Shown in pieces: positions 17,490 through 26,554 of a stretch of 64,000 nucleotides of DNA (within the stretch, counting starts at the first letter, position 1; each line of letters starts with the position of its first letter). Location of the stretch: assembly GCA_019217005.1 (NCBI GenBank), contig JAHBNG010000045.1, positions 1 to 64,000 on the forward strand, given 5' to 3'. The notes below the pieces were generated by a model, which had not been told where the DNA came from, made no database searches, and worked only from the letters and a program-made list of their open reading frames with translations. This DNA comes from Chloroflexi bacterium TSY (GTDB lineage Bacteria > Chloroflexota > Anaerolineae > Caldilineales > Caldilineaceae). The translations under genes were made by a program, and so were the position numbers.

Positions 17490-18323
17490 TTATGTCTTCT
17501 CTACAGGAAACTGTACTTCAGTCACGTGATTGGACGGATTCTCAGGGTCAAATTGTAGATAGACCTCTCGAATGGGCCCTGCGATCTGATAATCGTTCTC
17601 ATCGATCCAGGCAAAGATCGCCCGTTTCGTTGCCCCCAACCCGGTAAACTCTCCATGATGCACTGCGCTTGCCATCAAACTTTGTGGTAGGCTATAGACC
17701 TTGATTGATGAGCTACTAGCAACATCGCCCTCAATCGTAACCGCAGCTTCAACATCAATCTCCCCTTGCTTCTTTAAGTCTGGGTCGTCATTGTCGTGCC
17801 AAAGGACCAACCCTACATTCATCCGCGCGTTCTGTTCTTGTGCATAGTTCATCGCCTCACCCGTCATGCGTCCGAGTGCTGGCCCCACGATGTCCTGGCT
17901 ATAGCTGGATAGCTTCTCTCGCTTGGAAGCAATTTTTACTGGCTCCACTGTCTTGAGTACGACTTCATAATCTGGCATTTTGCCCTCCAAATTGATTTGC
18001 TGGAGACGTCTGTTTACCTGCGAAAGTTGGTCCTGAAGTTGCTCAATCTGCCTTTCGAGTTCAACTTGCTTGAGACACAACATACCACTTACCTTTTCCA
18101 ACGAAAGCTCTCCATCCAACAGGTAAGCGACTTGCTCAAGCGGTAGCCCGATATCCCTAAGCGCCAGGATCTGGTACAAGCGTGGCAGTTGTTCCAGTTC
18201 ATAATATCGATAGCCCGTGAAAGCATCGATCTGCGCTGGCCTGAGCAACCCCAACCTATCATAATGCCTCAATGTCTCTGTCGTTACTTGGCTCAACCAA
18301 GCAAATTGACCGATTTTTAGCAT
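17490..18323 (-). CDS. MerR-family regulator with GyrI-like effector domain
   Basis: A 277-residue transcription regulator. The MerR winged helix-turn-helix is at residues 1-75 (LKIGQFAWLSQVTTETLRHYDRLGLLRP, then TGYRYYELEQL), followed by a dimerisation coiled coil (about 75-110, LERQIEQLQDQLSQVNRRL). The C-terminal half is a GyrI-like/AraC-effector ligand domain (about 120-277). This architecture is that of BmrR/TipA-type multidrug or metabolite sensors. GGAG seven bases before the ATG at 18323 favours it over an upstream in-frame start at 18368. No transporter gene adjoins it, so its target is unknown. Confidence 0.85.
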   Translation of the reverse strand: MLKIGQFAWLSQVTTETLRHYDRLGLLRPAQIDAFTGYRYYELEQLPRLYQILALRDIGLPLEQVAYLLDGELSLEKVSGMLCLKQVELERQIEQLQDQLSQVNRRLQQINLEGKMPDYEVVLKTVEPVKIASKREKLSSYSQDIVGPALGRMTGEAMNYAQEQNARMNVGLVLWHDNDDPDLKKQGEIDVEAAVTIEGDVASSSSIKVYSLPQSLMASAVHHGEFTGLGATKRAIFAWIDENDYQIAGPIREVYLQFDPENPSNHVTEVQFPVEKT

Positions 18324-18371
18324 CGGGCGTCTCCATTCAGGAAATAATTCATAATCACAATCGCTCATTAC

Positions 18372-18459
18372 CTAAGAACCTATCCGCAAGGTGGTTGTGA
18401 ATCCAGCTAGCCTCTCGGTTGAGATCGCATCGTCACAGAATTTTCCGGATAAGCACTAA
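18372..18459. repeat. MITE family H, copy 2 (88 bp)
   Basis: Starts TAAGAACCTATCCG and ends CGGATAAGCACTAA, collinear with the copy at 10381-10467. It lies between the MerR gene and MITE G, within 50 bp of the regulator's start, so it may contribute to its leader. Confidence 0.7.
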
Positions 18460-18485
18460 ATGTAGGCAAATGAGAAATCACTTCT

Positions 18486-18613
18486 CTAAAAGAGTTGTTT
18501 CGAATTAAGGGATGGCCAGGTGACTGTCACTTTAGTCCGGTAGTTAGTCAGAAAGTATCGTTCGTGAAGTGACAGTCACCTCACTTTCTCGTTAATTCAG
18601 AACAACTCTAAAG
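18486..18613. repeat. MITE-like element (128 bp) with long inverted repeats
   Basis: The two ends are inverted over about 45 bp: AGAGTTGTT.(T/C)GAATTAA, then AGGTGACTGTCAC inside each arm. The palindromic core GGTGACxGTCAC also appears inside the elements at 33393 and 62613. Confidence 0.65.
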
Positions 18614-19050
18614 AATCAGAACTAACATATTTGTGGTAAATGAGCCATTGCTAATTGAAGGCCTTCGTATCGGAGTATACACCTTTGTGCAAGACAAATG
18701 TCAAGGGGGAATTTTTAAGGAAGTCTTCTTGCCCCGATCCGTTTTCCATTTGACACGCGGGAAAACATCCTTTATGGTATCGGGCATACCCTAGTTTTTG
18801 ATTTTCAATGTTTGCTACCAAACAACACGTTATCCGTGCGTTGCTGTTATGCAGTTGTGTTTGCTGTGTCCCGGTTTTTTGATATGCGCGCCTCTGCGGA
18901 AGCTATTGCTGGGGAGGATGCCAGCGAATGGCGTGAAGAATGTATTACTCGTTGATGCGGCTGAGTTCCGTTTGCTGAGGGTCCGTGGGCACCCCTCTAT
19001 GGTCCTTTGTATATACCCGATCTCGGGGCGCAAGGTGCTTGAACCACCTG

Positions 19051-19210
19051 CAGATCATCCGAATCCACGAGATCTGGCGGCTGTGGGAAGAGACTCAAGC
19101 CGAGCCAGACGAGATCAAGCGTAATGCTCTCTTCCAGGAGATGCTGAATATCCATAAGGCGCAAACGAATTCGGCTCTTCAGGAACTCAGGGGGTTGACA
19201 AAGAAGTGCC
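19051..19210 (+). pseudogene. C-terminal fossil of a family-5 (peptide-type) binding protein
   Basis: About 40 residues (HEIWRLWEETQAEPDEIKRN, then ALFQEMLNIHK) match the conserved C-terminal helix region of oligopeptide-type solute-binding proteins. The equivalent region is visible in the intact gene at 60321-62354 as LWDEIRVTADPDKQIELFK. Flanking sequence in the same frame is unrelated, so this is a leftover fragment. Confidence 0.55.
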
Positions 19211-19367
19211 CCGAACTTCCCGGACACGCTTTGTATGTAATGGCAGTTCCAAAAGGGCGCGTTGAAGAAGAACTGATAGAGAGAACCAGCAGCGTGTTAT
19301 GTCAACATATAGATGAGGACAAAGGCAAGGAACCCAAAGGCGATACATAGTAAAAAATTAGAAGCAA

Positions 19368-20590
19368 TTAAGCGATAGGTTGGCGACGATGGGCTCGTTG
19401 CTGCAAATGGAAAGATTCATCATAAGGTTTCTTGTCTTGCCACAATTTCCAAATGATGCAAATCCAGCGATTAGCGAGAGTGCGATCAGCATGACTCTTT
19501 TTTGAGACCGCGTTGGCGAGCGGCGGTGTAAAAAGCAGCGGCCCAAGAAGACTCTTTGCGGGAGCAGCGAGCAAATTGCTGAGTAAAATAACGAAAGTCG
19601 TGATCGCAAGCTCTGCGGAAATGAACGGTTCTGACTTTGCCACTTTGTTTGGTGACAGGACAGGTTCCCGCCAGAGACTGAAGGCTCATGGGAGAGGGAA
19701 AGCGTTTCCTGTCTTCGCCAAACTTGACCAGAAGACTGGGAGCTAAAAGCTGGCCAGCACCAGGTAAAGAAGCAAAGATATGCTGATCCGGATGTTGCAG
19801 AAAAAGTGACTGTAACTGGTCAAGGGTCTCTTGTTCATAGCGCAGTGCAAGCAAAAAGACATTCAGCCAGCTGAAGAGCTTCTCGTTGATACGCTGGCAC
19901 AAATGCAGGAGCTGATGTGGGATAAGTGGCGGTTAACTTATCATAACAAGTGACCCATTTACGGGGTTGCGTATGTCGGTGCTGCTTGAGAAACTCTTGG
20001 AAGCCTTCATAGGTGGAGTTGCGCACATGCTCTGGCGTTGGATAGGTCAGAACCAGGTGGCAGGCAATCCGAGAAGGCCAGTTGCTGAAGACCTCAAGCA
20101 GCGCCGGATGGTAACGCAACAGGCAAGCGCGCAGACGGTTGGATAAGGCCACAGTCTCTTTGGTCCAGTATTGTGTGGCACTGCTGACCACTCGCATCTG
20201 CTGGAGTAATTCACTGCCAGGTGACCAAGGATAAAATCGATGGACATCGGTCCGCAACAAATCTGCTATCACATAGGCATCACTCTTATCATTATGCGCA
20301 CCACTTTGACTATAGCGCTCCCGACTCTTGTTCACCACATTCGGCGGCACCACATAGACATTCTTGTACCCGCTCGACCAGAGATAATCAATCAGCAAAT
20401 TATGCGCTGTTTCCAGTCCCACTGTCACTTCATCATGGCTCGCTCCTGTCTTCTTTCTCATTTCTTCAATTTGGCGAAATCCCTTCTGGCTATGCTCTAT
20501 CTGCGCATAGCCCAGCGCTCGTCCTGTCTCATCCAACATCATCACATCATGTTTCTTTTCACTCCAGTCGATTCCCATTTTCACTTTCAT
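19368..20590 (-). pseudogene. IS110-family transposase, frameshifted
   Basis: The N-terminal DEDD (RuvC-like) domain is intact over 250 residues: GIDWSEKKHDV, VGLETAH and NDKSDAYVIADLLR carry the acidic residues. The C-terminal Tnp_20 domain (SLPGAGQLLAPSLL, SLAGTCPVTKQSGK) lies in another frame from about 19925 onward. A further shift near 19500 moves the last 40 residues to a third frame. The element is therefore inactive as it stands. IS110 enzymes pair with a bridge RNA encoded upstream; see the adjacent ncRNA entry. Confidence 0.8.
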
Positions 20591-20599
20591 CTTGGACCT

Positions 20600-20800
20600 C
20601 CTCTCCCGTATCGCCTGAGCTCCTCAACTTTGGACGCTGTTTTCCGTTTTCCTGTTATGGCACTCGAGGTGCTGCACGCTTTCGACGTTGCACGGCGTCG
20701 ACCTGGCGGACTGTCCGGGAAGGGCGGTCGCACCGCTCGAAGAGGTTGGTCCTTTTTGCCAGGTCGAGAGTCCAATAAGTTTCGGCTTTCCTTGCTTTTG
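20600..20800 (-). ncRNA. Candidate IS110 bridge-RNA region
   Basis: Directly upstream of the IS110 transposase lies a GC-rich, gene-free stretch with nested pairing. GACCTGGC (20700-20707) pairs perfectly with GCCAGGTC (20758-20765) around a 50-base loop. A GTGC/GCAC-based hairpin at about 20669-20693 is next to it. Two internal-loop hairpins upstream of the transposase are what the IS621-type bridge RNA looks like. The limits are approximate and the guide loops were not matched to flanks. Confidence 0.4.
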
Positions 20801-20840
20801 CCTTCCCTTATTTTATCTCCCTTTCCTATATTACCTAACA

Positions 20841-20890
20841 GGAAGAGGTCAGGCATGAGGTTCTCAACGAAACTCTTCTTGACCTCTTCC
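20841..20890 (+). promoter_or_regulatory. Perfect 11-bp inverted repeat upstream of the desaturase gene
   Basis: GGAAGAGGTCA (20841-20851) and its exact inverse (20880-20890) enclose 28 bases, 70 bp upstream of the desaturase ATG. A second partial palindrome (TTCCGGGAAG) overlaps its right arm. It could be an operator or leader hairpin for the desaturase-PhyH operon. Confidence 0.45.
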
Positions 20891-20960
20891 GGGAAGTTAC
20901 GCCCCCTCTATTCCGGAAGAACCACGAATTCTATGTCTAACATCGAGAGGAGAAAATAAA

Positions 20961-22106
20961 ATGAGCTATCAACCGCTTGCTGAAGTACGAAAGACGCTCC
21001 GCGTTGAGTGGTATCGCTGTCCCATCGAAGGTAAAAAGCTGCGCGAGCTTTCGAAACGTAGCGATTTACAGGGCTGGTTTCAGGCTGGGGGACATCTTGC
21101 CTTGTTCGCCATCACAGGTACCCTGGTCTATCTCTCATGGTCACAACAGAATTGGCTCGCATTTGTCGTCGCACTGTTTGCCCACGGAACAGTCGGCAGT
21201 TTCTTTGTGGGCGTCGCCCCGCACGAGCTTGGTCACGGAACTGTGTTCCGCACAAAGTGGCTGAACAAATTCTTTATGTACCTGTTTAGCCTCATGAGCT
21301 GGTGGGATCCCTTTGACTATGCCAGCAGCCACACCTATCATCACCGCTACACGCTACACCCCGAGGGGGATCGTGAGAATCTGCTACCGCTCCATCCGTC
21401 GGTGGGGTCGACCTTTTTGCTGCAACTCTTTACGGTCAATCTGCTCACCCAACCGGGCCGCACATTTGGCAAGGGTGGGCTTATCTCGACAATCGTCGTG
21501 ACCATCAAGTCGGCCTTTGGCATCGTCGGATCTGAAGAAGTTCCAATCAATGAATGGTTGCGAGCCTTGCACAAGGATCAGCCAGCCGAGCATCGTAGGT
21601 CGATATGGTGGTCACGCATCCTCCTTCTCTTTCATGGCTCGGTACTCGTGATTTCAATTGTGACTGGCCTGTGGGTGCTGCCGTTTATTTTCACCTTTTT
21701 CCCGTTCATCGCGAATTGGTTGAGCTATTTTGTCGGTCTGACCCAACACTGTGGCCTGCAGGACAACGTCCCTGATTTTCGCAAATCCGTACGCTCCATG
21801 ACCCTCAATCCACTGGCGGAATTTCTCTATTGGCGCATGAACTGGCACATCGAGCATCACATGTACGCGGGTGTCCCTTGTTACAATCTCAAGAAACTGT
21901 ATAAGGAGATCGCCTGGGACATGCCGGAGCCGCGCACGCTCTGGAGTGCCTGGCAGGAAATGCTCGAGACCTGGCGACGGCAGCAGACCGATCCGGACTA
22001 TCAGTTCGATACACCGCTACCGCCCACCGCGAAAAGCGTCCGCACGGACACACCGGATGCGTTGGAAAGTTCAATTGGCGAATTGGCCCCAGAAGGTTTG
22101 AGGTAG
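20961..22106 (+). CDS. Membrane fatty acid desaturase
   Basis: A 381-residue integral membrane di-iron desaturase/hydroxylase. Three histidine boxes are present: HELGH (about residue 89), HTYHH (about 126) and HIEHH (about 297). Pairs of hydrophobic segments lie at about 40-80 and 220-260. A preceding AGAGGAG fits the ATG at 20961. It should insert a double bond or hydroxyl into an acyl or related chain using O2. A PhyH-family oxygenase follows after 5 bp, so two oxidative steps on the same lipid-like substrate are plausible (inference). The C-terminal 35 residues are polar and probably disordered. Confidence 0.88.
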   Translation: MSYQPLAEVRKTLRVEWYRCPIEGKKLRELSKRSDLQGWFQAGGHLALFAITGTLVYLSWSQQNWLAFVVALFAHGTVGSFFVGVAPHELGHGTVFRTKWLNKFFMYLFSLMSWWDPFDYASSHTYHHRYTLHPEGDRENLLPLHPSVGSTFLLQLFTVNLLTQPGRTFGKGGLISTIVVTIKSAFGIVGSEEVPINEWLRALHKDQPAEHRRSIWWSRILLLFHGSVLVISIVTGLWVLPFIFTFFPFIANWLSYFVGLTQHCGLQDNVPDFRKSVRSMTLNPLAEFLYWRMNWHIEHHMYAGVPCYNLKKLYKEIAWDMPEPRTLWSAWQEMLETWRRQQTDPDYQFDTPLPPTAKSVRTDTPDALESSIGELAPEGLR

Positions 22107-22111
22107 AGACG

Positions 22112-22909
22112 ATGAGTGACGCATTAGAACTTGTATCATATACCGAGTTAGAAGACAAGATCGAGGCGATGGAGCGTGACGGATATGTCTACTTTCCCGG
22201 TTTCCTGAATGCCGACGAAGTTGCCGAACTGCGTGCCGTCGCGCACCAGTTGGAGCCAAGCGCCGAGAACTTTGACATTGACATGTCGGTGGAAAAAGAT
22301 GGCCACATGCAGAAATGCATCAACGCCGCGTTCAATCGTGATCCCCTGTTTCTCAAATACCTCGACAAGCCTGACATGATTGAGCTAGCCGAGGTGATTC
22401 ATGGCAGTGACTGTCACATCGTCAGCATGCACACCTGGCTGGTCGGACCAGGACGACCTGACCAACAGCTCCATGCCGACTGGCAGCCCTTTACCCTTCC
22501 CGAGGATGTTCTCGCAGATCCGCGGGTGCGATTGCCCATCTTCATCACCACGGCCCACGTCTATCTTGATGATATGACGGAGGAACTTGGACCCACCAAG
22601 CTCATCCCCGGCAGTCATCGCTCGGGACGGAAACCGAACGGCGCGAACGAATGGAACGGAGTAAAAGAGCAAAGCTTCCTGGGCAAAGCAGGGGATTGCA
22701 TCTTCTTTCGCAGCGAAATCTGGCACCGTGGATCCGCCAATAAAAGCGATCAGATCCGGCACACCTTCATGATCCACTACGCCCACCGGATGATCACGCA
22801 TAAATTCCCGCCCTATCTAACCTTTCAGTACAACCCTGAAGTCATTGCCGCCGCTACGCCACGCCAGCGTCGCTTGCTTGGTGATCATGTGCAGAGCAAC
22901 TACGACTGA
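22112..22909 (+). CDS. Phytanoyl-CoA dioxygenase (PhyH) family protein
   Basis: A 265-residue Fe(II)/2-oxoglutarate oxygenase with a clear metal site: HADWQPF (H-x-D), distal His in WHRGSANKS and oxoglutarate-binding Arg in QIRHTF. Its start lies 5 bp after the desaturase stop, so the two are co-transcribed. The sequence ARGG-rich tail is absent and the length is normal for the family. Probable role: hydroxylation of the desaturase product or another lipid-like compound. The specific substrate cannot be read. Confidence 0.87.
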   Translation: MSDALELVSYTELEDKIEAMERDGYVYFPGFLNADEVAELRAVAHQLEPSAENFDIDMSVEKDGHMQKCINAAFNRDPLFLKYLDKPDMIELAEVIHGSDCHIVSMHTWLVGPGRPDQQLHADWQPFTLPEDVLADPRVRLPIFITTAHVYLDDMTEELGPTKLIPGSHRSGRKPNGANEWNGVKEQSFLGKAGDCIFFRSEIWHRGSANKSDQIRHTFMIHYAHRMITHKFPPYLTFQYNPEVIAAATPRQRRLLGDHVQSNYD

Positions 22910-23004
22910 AATGACCTTACATACCCTCATTCAATGGTGCTCATCTGTGTTATACTTAGGCGAGATACTGTTTCATGATTCTGCTGATATAGTGAAGGAA
23001 AAGA

Positions 23005-23230
23005 TGATTGCACAGCCTTTTGAAAACTCCGACCACCCGGACCCAATCCAAGAGCGAGTGGGGTTGGGCATGTTCACCGACCGCGAGCAAGAGCTAGCCT
23101 CGCTGATGGAATGGGTGGAGCAGGTGGCCCAGAAATATGGACGTAGCATACGGATGAAGCCGGACTACGCCAGATGCTGCAAGATCTTCAGGTGATTGAG
23201 CGCTGGCATTACGAAGGGATACGCGACTGA
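23005..23230 (+). pseudogene. Collapsed AAA/ATP-binding protein gene
   Basis: The N-terminal part (LGMFTDREQELASLMEW, VEQVAQKYGRSI) has the F-x-D/R-E-x-E-L opening found just before the Walker A motif in ORC/DUF234-like ATPases. It then runs, out of frame, into a short tail (LRQMLQDLQVIERWHYEGIRD) ending TGA at 23228-23230. The Walker motifs between are missing. It reads as a gene with a large internal deletion. The family call is tentative. Confidence 0.4.
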
Positions 23231-23250
23231 TACGCTCTAATAGAGAAGTC

Positions 23251-23321
23251 ATTTAAACTTCGTACTTTCGCAGCATTCTTTTACTCTTGCAGAGTTACGG
23301 GCGAAAGTACGAAGTTTAAAT
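23251..23321. repeat. Perfect 21-bp palindrome arms, 29-base loop
   Basis: The arm at 23251-23271 (ATTTAAACTTCG...TTTCGC) is exactly inverted at 23301-23321. It contains no coding sequence and has no second copy in the window. It could be a miniature element or a strong cruciform/hairpin. Confidence 0.6.
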
Positions 23322-23328
23322 TATGTGA

Positions 23329-23472
23329 CTATAGATGTTCAGATAATGTTTCTCCACGCAAAACAGTAGCTTGTCAGCATTTCAGCCGGTCAGCTAGTCA
23401 GCCAGAGAGCTGACTAGCTGACCGGCTGAAATGCCATCGATGACAGGAAAATCTTTTCCTGAAAGGCTATAG
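23329..23472. repeat. MITE family C, copy 1 (144 bp)
   Basis: Outer termini are CTATAG..TTCAG in inverse. Inner long palindrome arms are CATTTCAGCCGGTCAGCTA-like. An inverted copy is at 36018-36152 with the same order of parts. It ends 13 bp before the start of the beta-lactamase-like gene. Confidence 0.8.
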
Positions 23473-23485
23473 AAGAGAAAACCTG

Positions 23486-24844
23486 ATGTTAGAGAAAAAG
23501 GGATCTACATGGATGCAACTCTGCGAGTTTGTGGATACTACGCGTCAAAAACATAATGTTCCTGGCGTCGTCGTAGGCATACTGGAGCAGGACGAGAGCA
23601 AAGCGGCGGGGTTTGGCGTGACCAATGTGGAGCACCCTTTGGACGTCACCGATGATACGCTCTTTCAGATCGGTTCGATCACCAAGACCTATACGGGCAC
23701 GCTCATTATGAAACTGGTCGAAGAGGGGAAAATGGCGCTCGATGCCCCGGTACGAACATATTTGCCGGAATTCAAAGTTGCTGATCCGGTAGCATCAGAG
23801 ATGGTCACGATTCAACATCTAATGACTCATACGAGCGGTTGGGTTGGCGATTTCTTTATCGATACAGGGCCTGGTGATGATGCAATTGCCAAATATGTCG
23901 CGGCAATGGCCGATTTAGAGCAGCTCGCCCCTATTGGCGAGGTATGGTCTTATAATAATGCGGGCTTTAGGGTGTTGGGGCACGTTATTGAAGTGATCAC
24001 GGGTCAAAGTTACCAAGATGCGCTCCGCGAGATGGTTCTAGAGCCGCTTGGCTTGAACAATACCTTCTTTGATGCTGGCGACGTCATCACTCGTCGCTTT
24101 GCTGCGGGTCATCGTGATAATGAAGTCGCCCGAACTTGGTCAAGGCCGCGTTTGGCCTATCCATCTGGCGGAATCACCTGTAGCGTTCACGATCTGCTGG
24201 CCTATGCCAAATTTCATTTGAGCGATGGCACGCTGGCGGATGGAAAGGCATTGCTCCAGAATGCCTCGATACGCAAAATGCAGACGCCCCAGGTCACCGT
24301 CCGGAAAAAAGAACAGTGGGGTCTTACTTGGTCTGTCGACGAGACCTATGATACACGTTTAGTTTCCCACGGTGGTATTACTATGGGGCAAACCGCACGA
24401 CTTACATTGGCACCAGACAGGGATTTTGCTTTTGCCATTCTTACCAATGCTGACACAGGTGGCAGCGTTATAGAAGATGTTAGTCGTTGGATAAACCGCT
24501 TGTATTTGGCCATTGAGAGTGCCGATGACCTGCAGCCAATGGGGGCATCTATTGAGCAATTGACCCCCTATATTGGAAAATATTCGCGATTTACGATGGA
24601 TGTCGAGATCCGGATGCTGGAGGGGCGGCTTATCGCACAAACTATCTATAAGACAGGCTTCCCAACGGAGAATGACCCACCGCCACCACCGTCACCGCCT
24701 GCTATCCTGGATCTAATCGAAGAAGACCGACTGATACTACTAGATGGCCCCATGAAATCTAGTAGAGGGGAGTTCATTCGCAAAGCAGATGGCACGATCG
24801 GTTGGCTACGCATGGGCGGTCGAATTCATAAACGGGTCGAATAA
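23486..24844 (+). CDS. Serine hydrolase, class C beta-lactamase / penicillin-binding-like
   Basis: A 452-residue protein with the beta-lactamase class C/D-peptidase fold. The catalytic S-x-x-K is SITK (about residues 64-67), followed by the Y-x-N motif in WSYNNAGF (about 155) and the H/K-x-G triad as SHGGITMG (about 293). Residues 350-452 are an extra C-terminal beta domain with a Pro-rich linker (PPPPPSPP), as in esterase/DD-peptidase homologues. No signal peptide is visible, so it may be cytoplasmic. Starts at 23486 and 23513 are both possible. MITE C ends directly upstream and may supply the leader. Confidence 0.85.
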   Translation: MLEKKGSTWMQLCEFVDTTRQKHNVPGVVVGILEQDESKAAGFGVTNVEHPLDVTDDTLFQIGSITKTYTGTLIMKLVEEGKMALDAPVRTYLPEFKVADPVASEMVTIQHLMTHTSGWVGDFFIDTGPGDDAIAKYVAAMADLEQLAPIGEVWSYNNAGFRVLGHVIEVITGQSYQDALREMVLEPLGLNNTFFDAGDVITRRFAAGHRDNEVARTWSRPRLAYPSGGITCSVHDLLAYAKFHLSDGTLADGKALLQNASIRKMQTPQVTVRKKEQWGLTWSVDETYDTRLVSHGGITMGQTARLTLAPDRDFAFAILTNADTGGSVIEDVSRWINRLYLAIESADDLQPMGASIEQLTPYIGKYSRFTMDVEIRMLEGRLIAQTIYKTGFPTENDPPPPPSPPAILDLIEEDRLILLDGPMKSSRGEFIRKADGTIGWLRMGGRIHKRVE

Positions 24845-24950
24845 GGCTTTTCCAACAATTAAAATCCCAAATTTGATCTGGAAAAGCGCAAGCCATTCTA
24901 GAGAAATCGACTTGGCACATTCGGGATTTATTTCTCTGGAATGGCCTAAG
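24843..24950. repeat. MITE-like element with ISAzo13-like ends
   Basis: TAAGGC..TTCCAACAATT and, inverted at the right end, TTAGGCCATTCCAGAGAAAT form imperfect terminal repeats of about 34 bp. They resemble the termini of the ISAzo13-like element at 37013 (TAAGGCCAATCC). An internal hairpin (24892-24907 with 24930-24945) is nearly perfect. Its left end overlaps the stop codon of the hydrolase gene, and IS copy 3 is inserted at its right end. Confidence 0.5.
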
Positions 24951-26453
24951 CTTTACTTTCTGGTAAAGGCTTGAGTGACAAAGGGCAAACCGAAAGGGGC
25001 GGAAAAAAGAATCCACCCTGAAAAAACGGGATAAAATGTAAAAATAGTGCTCGGCTAGTTTAAGCAGCGGCATTGAGGCGGCGATGAGCGAGAACGCCTT
25101 TAGGGAAATGGTGTGAAACCGAGGCCTTTTTCCGAAAGTCAGGGTCGAGTTGGTCGGGAGTTGGAAAAAGAGCACTCGAGAGAACGCGGCGCAGCCTGCC
25201 GGGAGTGGCTTGAGGCTCTCGATCCCAGTAGCCAGTCGGTATGGGAGGAAGAGAAGCGGCTAAATGGGAAAGAAGATTGCCAGCCAGCAGCCCCAGTTCA
25301 GGTAAGCGGAAGCAAGCCTCATCGGCATGAACAAATTGACGATGTAAGCCAATCATCTGCTTGGAAGCCAAGGGGGGGATGTTCAACAGGCCAGCGCTCC
25401 AGAGAGAAAAGATAAATGGTTTCAGCTTGTAAAGCCATGACGGTCGCCAGAACCAAAGGTGTGTGATAAGCAGGATCCTGAAAGACGTAAATCGAATAGG
25501 TGCGGTTGGCTGTATCCACCTTGGTTGTCCTGGGGACGAGATTGTGCCATGCTTGATAGCGAATCAGGCGACCACTATAGACAAATTGACCAAACGAGTC
25601 TGGAGTTGTGGCCTCGAGTCGCTTTCCCTATAGCATCGAGAGAGCGGACGCACAATATCACCATATTCGGGTGGTCTGCCTTTTCCTTACGTTCGGGTAA
25701 CTCATTGCGGCGCGCTGTGCAGTTAATCGCTTCCCGAAGGACAAATCGGTCGACGTCGCTTTCTAGCATTTCTCTGATTGTAAACCCGGCATCGACCACC
25801 GCCACTTCGTCTGACTCCAGTGATTTCTTGGTCTCTTTCAGCAGCTTTTTCCGAAACTCACTTTCCTTTGTGCCTACCTCGCATCTCATGATTGCCTTGA
25901 GCAGTGGCACTCGTTTCCCGCCTATCTCCCCCGAGCTTATCATCACTCCAAAGATGATCGCGGGCAATGCCCGACAAGCCGTTGAGTTATAGAGTCGGTT
26001 CACTTTCCCTTGCAGCTTCGGTCGCCAGAACCCTGTGATATCTATGCTTTTCACTCGGTATCCTTCTAACTTTTTTGCCTCCCATTCCCCTTTCCACTCC
26101 ACTTCTTCTTGCCACGATGAGAGCAGGCTTGCAATATCCCATGATCCATATCGAAAGCTCCACCAGCTTCGCCGGAGCTCCTCATCTTCAAACCCGCTTT
26201 CACTCAATCCACTATGGATTGCTCCTCGACTTTTCAGAAACGACCCATTCATCATCGCCCACATCAGACGCATTACATTTACGTTTGTTCCCACCGGCGT
26301 TACTTGCAATACATTCATCAGTACTGCTATAGTTATTTCTGGCGCGGTTAGCATTCCTTCCTCCTTTTTGGGTTCTCTACCTTTAGGATGAAACGCTAAC
26401 CGCTTTTTGTCACATTTCTCACCTCATCTCTTTTCTTTTACCAGAAAGTAAAG
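24951..26453 (-). mobile_element. Insertion sequence, copy 3 of 4
   Basis: 1503 bp, with CTTTACTTTCTGGTAAA inverted repeats and the 5-bp duplication CTAAG (24946-24950 and 26454-26458). It separates two MITEs and lies between the hydrolase and the M24 enzyme gene. Confidence 0.92.
25060..26354 (-). pseudogene. Transposase of IS copy 3 (best preserved N-terminus)
   Basis: The first 230 residues are intact in one frame and show SIDITGFWRPKLQGK and VAVVDAGFTIREM. The frame then breaks at an A-run (A4 where copy 2 has A5), near 25660. A second break is at a C-run (C7 where copy 2 has C6), near 25375. Only tract-length changes separate this copy from an open frame. DDE-type by motif; family not assigned. 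5-bp duplications and about 1.5 kb length fit several IS families. Confidence 0.8.
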
Positions 26454-26542
26454 CTAAGTGCTTATCCGAAAAGTTCTGTGACAAACTATTCTTGCTCGAG
26501 AAGCTAACCGGACTCACAACCACTTTTCGGATAGGTTCTAAG
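26454..26542. repeat. MITE family H, copy 3 (inverted)
   Basis: TAGTGCTTATCCGAAAAGT-like start and CGGATAGGTTCTAA end, the reverse orientation of copies 1 and 2. It ends 12 bp before the M24 gene start, leaving that gene without a normal ribosome-binding site. Confidence 0.7.
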
Positions 26543-26554
26543 TTGTGAGAACGA

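Larger units (their letters stand above)
19368..20860 (-). mobile_element. IS110-family element (decayed)
   Basis: The transposase remnant occupies 19368-20590. Following the IS110 plan, a structured non-coding stretch lies just upstream of it (about 20600-20800). IS110 elements lack clear terminal inverted repeats and I could not locate exact ends; the limits given are approximate. Confidence 0.6.

Noticed and set aside
20221..20959. Two long + strand frames (185 and 239 codons)
   Set aside because: They are antisense to the IS110 transposase and its structured upstream region.
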